From the NCBI GenBank assembly GCA_940671915.1, contig CALNVZ010003435.1, positions 13,230,569-13,294,568 on the forward strand: a stretch of DNA of 64,000 nucleotides, written 5' to 3'. Positions within the stretch are counted from its first letter, which is position 1, and each line of letters begins with the position of its first letter. This stretch comes from Paracentrotus lividus. Taxonomy: Eukaryota > Echinodermata > Echinoidea > Camarodonta > Echinidae. Below the pieces are notes generated by a model that made no database searches, was not told the origin of the DNA, and was given only the letters and a program-made list of their open reading frames with translations. Positions 34,801 to 43,276 of this stretch are shown one piece after another. A program made the position numbers and the translations under genes.

Positions 34801-37800
34801 TTTAATCCAGCGGTAATGGCGCGCAGCCAATCCGCACTAGTCTGATTGATTTTAGGCAAGGACGAAACGCCGACCCTACCCCATACATCTGAGAAAGAAA
34901 AAAAAAAAAACAAATCCCGGAGGAATTGTCACCTTAGCAAACGTCTCGACATCTTATGAAAATTATGGCACAATCACAATATTTTAGATTGAGATGTCAG
35001 AAATAAAAAGTAAAGTACCTAACATAAGTATGTTTGCTCTCTTTTACGTGGTTTTCCACAAGATAATAGGCAACCCTTACAGTCTTTGAATGTCAGGTCC
35101 TTAGTCCTTAGTCTTTCAAATAGGTCAACACATTTCTATTACAACCTGCAATAATTCATAGCAGGTAACATTAAGGAAAAGAAGCATGGGGATTACCGGT
35201 TGGATCACACTGGAGAATAACATCTTGTTTTCCATCACAAGTATTGGTGGTGTTCCATACAGCATCCGGACAGGCTTCAAGTCGCTTCTCGTTTCCTTGG
35301 CAGCGGAAGCCGCTCAGGAACTGTCCTGACTCGACGAATCTATCGTTGGTCAAGATCTGACTAGAAATTGAAGCATTAATGACAGAACTGTTCAAGTAAC
35401 CAGAGAATCCGAGTTGACGGCACGCCACCTCCCCGGCTGCAGGGGTCCAGGAGTCTCCGCAGACACTTCCCCAGGAGTTTGAAGAATTCTCCAAGATTTG
35501 CAGGATACCGTCATTGAGCCGAAGAGAACCTTTAAAATTAAAATTAAAACATATTAAAAACAGAAAGCATAAGGAGAGATTATCTTTCATCGAGCACTGA
35601 TTTAAAGTTATGGTATCGACATTTTTTTCTGCGTACCTGAAGTTCATAAGTATAAATGCCAGTGAACACCTTTCATACAATATTTAGCTCCTTATATCAT
35701 GTAGGGCCTATATATATATATAAATATAATGTAGCTTGAATCAAGCATTGTCATGTTTTATTATAATTAGCTTATGTGGTTAATGTTGTTTAAATCTTGG
35801 ATCTGTCAAGTGCATAGCTTTGATAAAGAAAAACAAAATGTTACAATTTTATGTGATACAATTGCCCCATATTTTTGCCATACGAGCTAAAATATCCATA
35901 TTTCGTTTTACTCAGTTTTAAGCAAGTATTTAGCTATAAAAAAGTTGATAAGTCAAATTTGGAGAAAAAAAAAGTGTTACAATTGTCCCCGGTCTCCCCT
36001 TCTCAATACAATCATACAGCACTAATTGTGTTACAAAATAGCAAAAAGTACTTTTATCTTCAAAACATTTTAGTATCCGTATACAAATAAAATTCTTAAT
36101 TTAGGTATATTTTAAGAATAGCTATTTATACCATACAGTCCAATCAGAGTGATGTTCAGTTCGCTCTCACTTTAAAAGAATGTTTTGCAGGAATCGTGCA
36201 TGAAGAACTTTGAAACTTACCATGTGTTGTACAAACCACCGAAGCATCATCATCATGCGAGCAGGTATGGGTTCCTACCGTATTACCGTCGCAATAAAAT
36301 AAGGACGATTCATCTCCTTCACATTGTACATCGTCTAACCATATTGGACCAGTCCCTACTCCGTAGGCTGCTGCAACGGGTGCCAGGTCCGCCCCCACAT
36401 AGCCGAGTTCTCTGCAGACGACTTGGGCTTCGTTCAGACTCCAGTGGTCATCACACACCGAACCCCACTGCCTATTATAGCGAACTTCAACTCGTCCTTC
36501 ATACGGATACTGTCCGTCAACAAGTCGCACAGATTCTATGGAATTTTCGAAATGAAGAAATTATTTCAGAGTTTACATTCCTTTTCAAAGCATGTTAAGT
36601 GAAAAGTCCAGAATTTTATTCTATCCAGGGGACTGTACTTGCACCGGAAGTCTTTTTCCATGTGGAATGAATTGTAAGCACCGTGATGTTAGTCACTTGT
36701 CCGATTGGACATAATTATCACGATTGCAGCTGAACACGTTGTGCCATATCACTTCTTACAGAATTTTTTCTTTCTTTATGTGAAAAATATGACTATGAAA
36801 ACCACGAAAAATAAAAACAGGCAAGCAGACATTTTAATGGGCAAAAGTTTCAGAAGGACGGTCTGAACTTCTTCTTTTTCTTTTTTTTTTCCTTTTTAGA
36901 AATGCATGTGATGACGAATGGGAAGAAGAAAGGTTGAGCTTCAAAATGGTGCACTTGATAATTGCTTGTTTTCATCGAGAAAAATGATTACCCATTAGAG
37001 TTCCGTTTTTTCTAGGACGGATAGAACAATTATATTATGTTTACAAACTTTTAAACAGAATTTTTTTTTCTCAGCAACTCTGAGGGTTGATATATTCTTA
37101 CTCAACAACTTGTAAAGTTGACGGCAAATGTATAGATGCAGTAATGTTCTTAAGTACTTTCCATTACAATCATTCACTGCCCAGATGATATGAAAACATG
37201 GAAAATTGATTGATCAACCCATTTTGATAATGAAATTTATAGCAAAAATAATTATGTGTAATTCTTTAACCCTGTCAAGACCACGGTATTTTGATCGTTT
37301 ACAGGCCCACAGGGGGGGGGACATTGTGCCCCATCCATAATTTTTTTTTTACACTTTCATATTTGGCATGGCAATAGAGCAACTCAAGCTCGACAACTAG
37401 TTAAAGCTCAAATTTCTCAGGTAATCATATGGGGATGCTATTTGCAGTTAAATAAAGAAATACATAGAAAATACACAAGGTTTGAATTAAATAATTTTAA
37501 CAACTAAAAGTTACAGTTTGATGTTGGAGAGAAAAAAAAAGTTTTATGTTCCATTCATTGTTCATTACTCTATTTAAAATGTTCAAGCTAGCCAAGTGGG
37601 GGCGCTTTATGCTCTTAAATACGAAAAACGCAATTTCACCACAAGAGGGCGTTTTGGGTAATTAACTAAAAATTATAATTTTAATTGGTTTTGTACAAAT
37701 TTTCACTGTTTAGGTATGCAAAGTGATTACATGATGAGGAATCGGCCGAAAACAATAATTGTTTTCGGCAATTTTCCACATGAAAAGTAACAAAATTAAA

Positions 37801-38861
37801 AGCAGATGAGTGGTATTCAATTTGGAAGGTTATTTCAATTCAATATGAATAAAGAAACCCGATTGATAACGCCCTAACATTGTTTATAACTATCGAAAAT
37901 GACCAAAAATTGGAGAAAGATGGTCCAAGCATAAAGAAATGGAGTATAAAAGTTTGATAGGGTTGGCACATTGGTCTTGAAGATTACAGCATTCGAGTTA
38001 ACAACTAGGAAGTTCTAATTATCGTGATTATCATCATTCAAAAATTATTATCTGTGTGGGGTTTTTTTTTTTTTTTTTTCAACAACCTTTGACTGATAAG
38101 CCTACCTTAACATGTTTTCCTTTGTTGATTTTTACTCAAATCAAAGATCTTGACAATCACAATAATTGAGTATGAATGTACATTGCACATAAAACCTCAT
38201 ACATTACTGGTTAGTCCCACATATTATAGACCCTCCGTCCAATCGACACATGATCGAAGTACGCTGTCTGTTTCAGACTTTGGGCATCCAAGGTTTTACA
38301 TCTATATAATTACCATGATTTTAATTATTGCTGCAGTTATAATTCTGATAACAGTCAACCAATGAATGGACCATGTGCTTGATTCTTTTGTCTTAAAAGC
38401 TTTGCTTTTCTTTCTCCCAGTTTTTCCTGTGCCCTGTTTTATATGTCAAATACTAGTAACAAACCTGGTTCTACGACATCTATAGCCCTTGGACATTTAG
38501 CCCCGGACAATTACCCTGCCAAAAATCTACCCCAACTCTACATCTAATTATTACCGTATTTCTGGGGACAATAGGCCCTAGTTGTCCTGGGGGTAATTTT
38601 CCAGGGGGTAGTTGTCCTGTTAAGAACAAAACTCATCATTATACCATAGTTAAATAATATACGACAACCACCATGTTCATACCACGTAAGGTCTTATTAT
38701 GTAATAAATGATGTTTCACAAAATGTGTTTTAAATCAAAGCATTTCTTATAGTTATTATTTCACACAACTTACCCGCATCCCCGGCAATGTATGGGAATA
38801 TGGTGAACAGACTCATCAGGCTGATGATATAAATCGGCTTCATGTAGACGATATTATCCAT
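22421..38861 (-). CDS. Six-SRCR-domain type I membrane receptor (complete, 9 exons, 823 aa)
   Basis: A scavenger receptor cysteine-rich (SRCR) membrane protein. The coding exons are 38774-38861, 36221-36535, 35197-35529, 34444-34752, 33297-33629, 32124-32447, 26953-27092, 24669-24879 and 22421-22839, in transcript order. All have GT-AG borders, and the phases chain exactly (2472 nt). Residues 1-27 or so are a signal peptide, about 31-683 are six SRCR domains, 698-720 a transmembrane helix, and 721-823 a cytoplasmic tail with NPxY and two PPxY motifs. Five domains carry the six-cysteine group A pattern and domain 5 only four. SRCR proteins bind microbial or modified-self ligands and are greatly expanded in sea urchins; a role in immune recognition or endocytosis is inference. 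Introns are phase 1 except the phase 0 one inside domain 6. The gene name and ligand are unknown. Confidence 0.93.
22840..24668 (-). other. SRCR intron 8: repeat content
   Basis: This intron holds a damaged relative of the inner unit of the dimeric TIR element (23334-23795, ends CAGTCCTACCCC and GGGTTAGGACTG), a 45-base copy of the exon 8 donor region (24027-24071), and a G-run-rich element (24230-24625). No additional exon was found. Confidence 0.6.
24230..24625. mobile_element. G-rich element ending in GGATCC/GTATCCAGG-type sequence (copy 1)
   Basis: Left end: CGCGTATTCATGGGGGTGGG and a G run. Right end: CGGGGTGCCAAATCCTGGAT. It is related in order and orientation to 27643-27995, sharing GGGCGCC, TCGCCCGGTGTAACGGG and AAAATCACATCGGGCCCCCC. 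The CCTGGAT end word links it to the small hAT-like elements elsewhere in the window. Confidence 0.6.
24669..24879 (-). CDS. SRCR gene exon 8: second half of SRCR domain 6
   Basis: 211 nt, entering in phase 0 with VLCEQQIGTGTW, continuing IAFSSVDCYSY, LRECQYG, DCGHEHDVGVDC and leaving in phase 1 at donor GTGGGT. It supplies C3 and C5-C8 of domain 6. The short sequence at its donor is repeated at 24027-24071. Confidence 0.9.
25525..25757. mobile_element. TIR element, copy 1 (inverted relative to 27426-27635)
   Basis: The ends TGCTACAGTCACACAGCCAC and its near complement are inverted. The interior (CTTCTATTCTATCATTTCTT, GGATCCGC, GGACGCAACCGGA) matches the reverse complement of 27426-27635 closely. 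It lies in intron 7. Confidence 0.75.
25947..26023 (+). repeat. tRNA-derived SINE-like unit
   Basis: GGCAGCGTCGTAGTATAGTGG has an Asp-tRNA-like A box, followed by AATTCGATTCCCGCC as a degenerate B box, then CACTTTC and T-rich runs. The acceptor and T stems do not pair properly, so a working tRNA is unlikely. Confidence 0.55.
26552..26794. mobile_element. Short TIR element (~243 bp)
   Basis: The ends GCCCCATATCACTTGGGGAG and complement CTCCCCAAGTGAAATGTGGC are inverted, and GGCCAACATTACG-like words recur inside in inverted order. It lies in intron 7 about 160 bases from exon 7. Confidence 0.65.
26953..27092 (-). CDS. SRCR gene exon 7: first half of SRCR domain 6
   Basis: 140 nt: phase 1 entry, phase 0 exit. 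Encodes SIVTRLIDYDGEEGSKGRVE, then WGSICSSEGW and TTEAE, ending just before the VLC that opens exon 8. This is the only split SRCR domain in the gene. Inverted copies of a TIR element lie on both sides (25525-25757 and 27426-27635). Confidence 0.9.
27426..27635. mobile_element. TIR element, copy 2 (inverted relative to 25525-25757)
   Basis: The ends TGCTACAGTCACACAGACAC and ACGTAAGTGTCTGTGTGACT are inverted over ~27 bases. It matches the reverse complement of the copy in intron 7. Confidence 0.75.
27643..27995. mobile_element. G-rich element (copy 2)
   Basis: Starts GCGCGTATTGTGGTGGGGGG and ends in GGATGGCAAATCCTGGATAC GCGCC. It shares several blocks, in direct orientation, with 24230-24625. 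Confidence 0.6.
29173..30457. mobile_element. Palindromic foldback element, 1285 bp, TA-flanked
   Basis: The arms 29173-29748 and 29866-30457 are inverted copies with high similarity over ~580 bases, separated by a ~117-base spacer. The outer ends read TAGTCAGGCAGCTAGCTCAT and its complement, so the element is bounded by TA on both sides, as expected for TA-targeting DNA transposons. The short frames in the arms do not resemble a transposase. Confidence 0.85.
30845..31075. mobile_element. TIR element with GAGACGTCTCCG words
   Basis: The ends GGTATCTCACTTCGC and complement GAAGTGAGATACC are inverted. The interior repeats GGAGACGTCTCCGCGACGGA-like words. It is the same family as 15118-15525; a third, partial relative lies at 32935-33065. 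Confidence 0.65.
32124..32447 (-). CDS. SRCR gene exon 6: SRCR domain 5 lacking C2 and C7
   Basis: 108 codons, recognisable SRCR fold (VKLTNGGRGGQGLLWIYHDG, TWGTL, EAEVICRQLGFES, GTIWDISGVVCFGYEE, SLSDC, DTSMMC). The usual WGTVCDD is WGTLRLY, so C2 is leucine, and the residue ten before C8 is threonine where C7 is expected. C3, C5, C6 and C8 remain. Phase 1-1 exon with donor GTAAGC. Confidence 0.9.
32935..33065. mobile_element. Partial GAGACGTCTCCG-family element
   Basis: In SRCR intron 5: GCTGAGACGTCTCGGCGACG, then GAGTCTCGGAAACGTCTCCT and AAGGTGAGAACCACCT. It resembles one end plus the interior of the 15118-15525 family; the second end is not clear. Confidence 0.45.
33297..33629 (-). CDS. 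SRCR gene exon 5: SRCR domain 4
   Basis: 111 codons, one domain (FRLLGGATSYEGSVQIW, EWATVCDATWG, VLCHQLGYQS, FGCSGEED, NECPW, ISC) with six cysteines in group A positions. Acceptor TTTCAG and donor GTAATC are in phase 1; the GTAATC donor is weaker than the others. Confidence 0.92.
34126..34443 (-). CDS. Possible alternative 3' extension of SRCR exon 4
   Basis: Downstream of the normal donor the same frame runs without a stop to a second strong donor, GAGT then GTAAGT, at 34126/34125. Using it would make exon 4 627 nt long, still a multiple of three, and end in phase 1, so exon 5 would join in frame and 106 residues would be inserted between domains 3 and 4. The added peptide (segments SGDSSKTACSDTATIW, PSEPKEGAEKQVGARPEADL, RYPGGDRLAEYIF) resembles no family I recognise. 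Chance openness is possible because the stretch is more GC-rich than its surroundings. Expression evidence would decide. Confidence 0.4.
34444..34752 (-). CDS. SRCR gene exon 4: SRCR domain 3
   Basis: 103 codons, one domain (VVRLVDGSASHEGRVEI, WGTVCDDRWD, VVCRELGYE, LLDDVMCDGSE, DNCNHRTDAGVVC) with six cysteines. Acceptor CTGCAG and donor GTATGT are in phase 1. The reading frame stays open for a further 106 codons into the intron (see 34126-34443). Confidence 0.93.
   Translation of the reverse strand, partial: WSAWLTGAHRTKDGLKSSTDPRGALYAMTAGIAMMAMSSAVNLGTKSVRRKLLGTRNSAWLRVLFSLMTSCVTDQKRRYLTALTAVLRMTTAITAQTQALFA
35197..35529 (-). CDS. SRCR gene exon 3: SRCR domain 2, sequon-rich
   Basis: 111 codons, one domain (WGSVCGDSW, VACRQLGFSG, FRCQGNE, LEAC, ILQC) with all six group A cysteines. 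It contains four N-glycosylation sequons (NSS, NSS, NAS, NTT), making it the most glycosylation-prone domain of the six. Symmetric phase 1-1 exon. Confidence 0.92.
36221..36535 (-). CDS. SRCR gene exon 2: SRCR domain 1
   Basis: 105 codons encoding one whole domain (VRLVDG, GRVEVRYNRQWGSVCDDHW, VVCRELGY, GPIWLDDVQCEGDE, SVVC). Six cysteines occupy the C2, C3, C5, C6, C7 and C8 positions, the group A pattern. It is bounded by a phase 1 acceptor (TAG) and donor (GTAAGT), so it is a symmetric 1-1 exon. Confidence 0.93.
36536..38773 (-). other. SRCR intron 1: mostly unremarkable
   Basis: AT-rich with T and G homopolymers (37309-37320, 38062-38079). Apart from the FB-1-family element at 38489-38618 nothing is recognised. 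Confidence 0.6.
38489..38618. mobile_element. Minimal FB-1-family element in SRCR intron 1
   Basis: A ~130 bp stretch has inverted ends built from the FB-1 unit: GGACATTTAGCCCCGGACAA then TTACCC at the left; GGGTAATTTTCC and GGGGGTAGTTGTCC at the right. It ties the intergenic FB-1 arrays to an insertion inside the gene. Confidence 0.65.
38774..38861 (-). CDS. SRCR gene exon 1: start codon and signal peptide
   Basis: Encodes 29 residues plus one base: a short polar start (MDNIVYMK), a hydrophobic core (IYIISLMSLFTIF) and a small-residue end (AGDA) suited to signal peptidase. The donor GTAAGT follows in phase 1, which joins exactly to exon 2. The ATG has A at -3 and G at +4, a good start context. 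No upstream in-frame alternative was needed. Confidence 0.88.
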
Positions 38862-38924
38862 TTTAGCCGATTAAACTAGAAACACTGTAGGCCTAATTCA
38901 CTTGGTTTCTATGCAAAAATGGTA

Positions 38925-38965
38925 TGTCAGTGGACATTCACGAAAGTACAAATAAAATATATACA
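38925..38965 (-). promoter_or_regulatory. Possible core promoter of the SRCR gene
   Basis: About 95-105 bases upstream of the ATG the minus strand reads TATATATTTT (38955-38964), a TATA-like element; transcription would start near 38930. The evidence is only position and composition in AT-rich DNA, so this is weak. Confidence 0.25.
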
Positions 38966-39511
38966 TTCATGAAGGAGGGGGTTAGTTTGAATTAGAATGT
39001 TTATCCTGTACATGGTACAATCCGGCTATATCTCTTTGTTGACACAATTTATTCACAATGCGAGAGAGGCGCATGAATAGAAATTAATGATTAACTTTTG
39101 GTTTTTGGAATACATATAGAGGAATCGTTATGCATTAACGAATGGTCTAGCCTGAAATCGTCATGGACCAAAATGTTTATTTGTAGTTGAAAGTTCAATT
39201 GCTCTACCATTTTCATAATCTATTCACTCTCCGTCATATTCATGATGATTAAGCCAAAGTAATATGTCAGGCACCGTAACTTATGTCAATATCGAGGGGG
39301 AAGTGTCAGTTAAAATTTTCGTTATAAATTTCAGCTTACAATAAATTATTAATGTCTTTTTTTCATTTGAATATCACAACATTTTTAAGGAAAGATATTT
39401 TAATATCTAAGAAAATCATAAAATGAAAAATTTGACACTTATTACTATGACACATATACGCTGCTAAAGCATAATAAAATAAAAAGTGATAAAATAATAT
39501 TATGTAAGTAG

Positions 39512-39682
39512 CAGTGGCGGATCCAGGTGGGGTGCAGGGGACGCCCTCCCTCTACCGTATAATTTGAAGACAAGAAACGCCCTCATTAACTGTACATGTT
39601 GAAAATCGGAAAATTTTGGTGGCGCACCCTCCCCCCCCCCCCACCCCTCCCCTCTTATCTTTAAGTATTGGATCCACCACTG
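39512..39682. mobile_element. Small hAT-like TIR element
   Basis: 171 bp with ends CAGTGGCGGATCCAGG and TGGATCCACCACTG, plus an internal C run. The CAGTGG start fits hAT-type ends; no clear 8-base target duplication is seen. Confidence 0.6.
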
Positions 39683-41502
39683 GGTGGAATAAGCATTGGC
39701 TATCAGGAGCATATCATTACTCTTGTTTTTTCTATTTATTTTTTAAAATCCATAAATAAACCAAAACATCGCTAGGTAAGGCTTGAAACAGGAAGAATGC
39801 ATCCATGCTATGTAGAAATGTGGAGTTCCTTAAACTGATTGGGCGGCTTTACATTTATAGACGATTAAAGGTCCGAAATTACGGTTATTCGGGGGGACCT
39901 TTATATAACAATAAATGATAGGCCGCATGTTTAGTATAAACTATGCTGTATGTTATATGGTAACGAAATATAAACACCGCTTTACACATTTTGTTGTATC
40001 CTCACACAATAATTTTATTCACATTTTTACTGAATTGTACAGTTAGCCGTATACAAAATGTATTTACAAAACACAATTAAAAGCAATGTCCCATAGAAAC
40101 ATTTACTTAATTCTGCGTTCACATACCACCAAGGACACAATTTCCTACATCATTAACAATAATGACTATAGATTAGAAGAAAACAAAAATCTTTAAAACT
40201 GATTGTGAAGTGTAGGCAAATAATTGCTGGGAGAACTCTCAACTAAATCGGCTCGACGTAAAAACTTATGTGGGTCCAATCAATATAGCATATGTATTGA
40301 CTTCAAATATATTTTCAAAACTCTTTGGCAGCATACGTTCAAAGCTTGTAGTTTATAATGTATATACATTCACAAAGCAAAAAACGGGACCTCATGAAAA
40401 CTGATGACAAAATAGGTTTTCCCGGTCATTTTTTTAACTCTTTGCAATCGAATTCGTTAATTTTCCTTCAATTTAAACGATACCTGGCTGAGCTGAGCTA
40501 TTGTTAATTTAAATTAACGCTTATAGCAAGCGATTTCGTTTTTGTTCTATCATATCGGTTAATGAGCTCTCAATTCCGTTTTTGTGAGATCAAAACTGTT
40601 TAAATGCAACGAATTTCGTCAATGTGCATGAAAGGATGAATTTGAGTGACCATTGAAGAATACGACTGCTCACAAAATGAAATTGATTAGTGCAATTTGC
40701 AATTGGATTGAACTTTTTTTTTTTTGTATCCATAAACGAATTCAATTGTAGATTTTTAATCGCGATCACATTTCGGACGAAATTGACTGAAGGAAATGTC
40801 AAATTGAACTTAGATAGCTTGAAATTGACTGTCAACCTATGATAAAACGAGTGAATTTCCCTTGCAAGCAATCATGATCATCATTCTCATACAAAATGAA
40901 CCAAATCTATCCGATGTTTGACATCTTAATTTGTACTTTTGCCAGGATCTAATGGAATGGCTTTCTAATATTCAATCCAATATCATTGTAGGTCTACTAT
41001 CAAATAAAAGCCAGTTGAAATAGTGAATCTCCAAAGTTATCAAGACATCTTTAAAAAAAAAAAAAAAAAAAAAAAATTGTTGAGTCTGAATACAAGATCA
41101 TAACGTAGACTCTAGACCCTGCCATGACAGTCATACAATAAATGGAATTTTGTAATGCCACAGTGATATCAGTCAGGCCAACAGCAAATAATTGATCAGA
41201 AAAAAAAATTTAATTTAAAGCGCAAATTTCAAGTTGTGTGATGGAGGTTTCAGATGAGTGACATTTCTTGCTCCACCAAGTTCCTATATAGACACAAACA
41301 ATAGATGGCGCTTGACCGAATGTTGTGTTCACTTTTCCGAGGGAATACACTCCGCATATTCAAATGAAAGTTGATGAAATTTACTTATTTGGCCAGATAG
41401 TGATTCTATTGTGCAATCTGCAATACGAGCAAGTACATTTACAAAATATATATTTAAAAAAGAAAGGAATCCAGACGGGGACGCATGCGCATGCGTCTGC
41501 CC

Positions 41503-41610
<108 letters not shown>

Positions 41611-42336
41611 AAAGAATCACGCGTCGGGTAAAAATGTTAACAGAATTATATGCAAGCAACGTGCTATCTGCATCCCTCTTATTTCAAATTCATAAAGTTA
41701 CTACTATAGTAACTTTGCCATCAATGATAATTATCATGGTAATGTTGCTCAACAGCTCATAAAAATGCAGTATTCCATGAAATTTACCATAATTGAATAC
41801 AAAGCTACACTATAATAGTATGCAACAAGGCCCTGAATCCACCACTGGAGAGTATGTGTCAAGTCCTCCTTGCAAGGAAAATACCAAATATTCCAGCGCC
41901 CCTCCCCCCCCCCACCTCCTCTCCTGGATCTGCGCCTTTGTCCTGGGATTGGTTGCTACTCCTCTTTTTAAAATAAGCTCCAATTATTAACATTCTATGT
42001 TAATTTATGCAGATTGCTCAATAGTTTACATCACATCGCCATGAGAAATAACTTTCATAACAATCATTACTTTCTTTCAAAATGGATTTATGAGTGTCGA
42101 ATAATAATTTAATTCAACTTGTCAAGAAATGCATTTATAAGGATGTGCATCTTGTGGCATCGAGATCTCCTTTTACATCTTTTTATTTTTAAAAGTTTTA
42201 GGATCTTCTGCATACAATAGAATATCATTTCAAAACAAAGGGCTGTTTACATTGGTAAACAACATTTTATTTTGATTTTTCATATTTCGAACGTGCTTGT
42301 CTTGCAAGATGTATGTACGAATCCCAACAGTGATGT

Positions 42337-42371
<35 letters not shown>

Positions 42372-43165
42372 GATGTATAAAGGACAATGCAATGAATTCT
42401 TTCAGACGACACACGAATATACAATTTCTTATCAAAGTGTAAACAAATATAGATATCAATACAAAGTCATATAGTACTTGGAAATACATTATAATATCAG
42501 TGGTGTCAATACATTGTAAGGATTTTCTTCTTTTAGAGGGGGGTAGTAAGAATACATGATTTACAGGAAATTATAATTCAATGAGTAAATCATAGTAAGT
42601 GCAGTAAACTGTAATCATAAATTCACAAAGAGATTCATACTAGTCAGATATAAATAAATAGGTATATGAAAGATAAACAAACCAAAAGTTACATATCATA
42701 TTTTGAATTTGTGCAAACTAAAATATCATAATATAATAAATACAAATACATGTAGGCAGGTAGCTGGTGGATAAATAATTAATCTAAACATTACCACTTA
42801 AAAGATAAAAACATTTTGAATAAATTAAAGAACGGTTTAAATAACACTTCAATACCCTTTGATATTCAACGGTATTCCCTCTGATATTTTCAGTATTACT
42901 ATTTCCGCACAGGATTGTCGTGCTATATGGTTGCCCAATATAACATTTTAAATACTTATGGTGAGGATATTTATATCCCAGAATAATCAGAAATATAACA
43001 AGCCACGTAGGAGGAAACGATAAATATACCATGAAGAAAGTAGGCAAATATAATATCCATTATATAATTCCATACAAAAATGAGCATTAAAAATCGTTGA
43101 TTCCGTATTTTGTTTTAAATTACATTTTTGGTAAAGCATGTTTGGTAGTTCTTAATCTTCTCCTT

Positions 43166-43276
43166 TCACCTATCTCTAAAGCTGATTTTGAGCGGTGAGC
43201 CTGGTACGAGGATCCCGCGTATAGCTGGAAACACTTCCTCATTGCTATGGTAACGGAGTACAAATGACTTTGATAT
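43166..43276 (-). CDS. P450 last exon with stop codon
   Basis: Encodes ISKSFVLRYHSNEEVFPAIR, GILVPGSPLKISFRDR and TGA. It is too short to stand out as an open frame, but the phase 0 acceptor (CTTCAG) joins it exactly to exon g, and the PxxPLK.. ending fits P450 C-termini. Confidence 0.9.
   Translation of the reverse strand: MSKSFVLRYHSNEEVFPAIRGILVPGSPLKISFRDR

Noticed and set aside
22340-36535. A second SRCR gene or extra SRCR exons in introns 6 and 7
   Set aside because: All SRCR-like frames found are used by the single gene model, whose phases already chain perfectly; the remaining intron sequence is accounted for by elements or is unremarkable.
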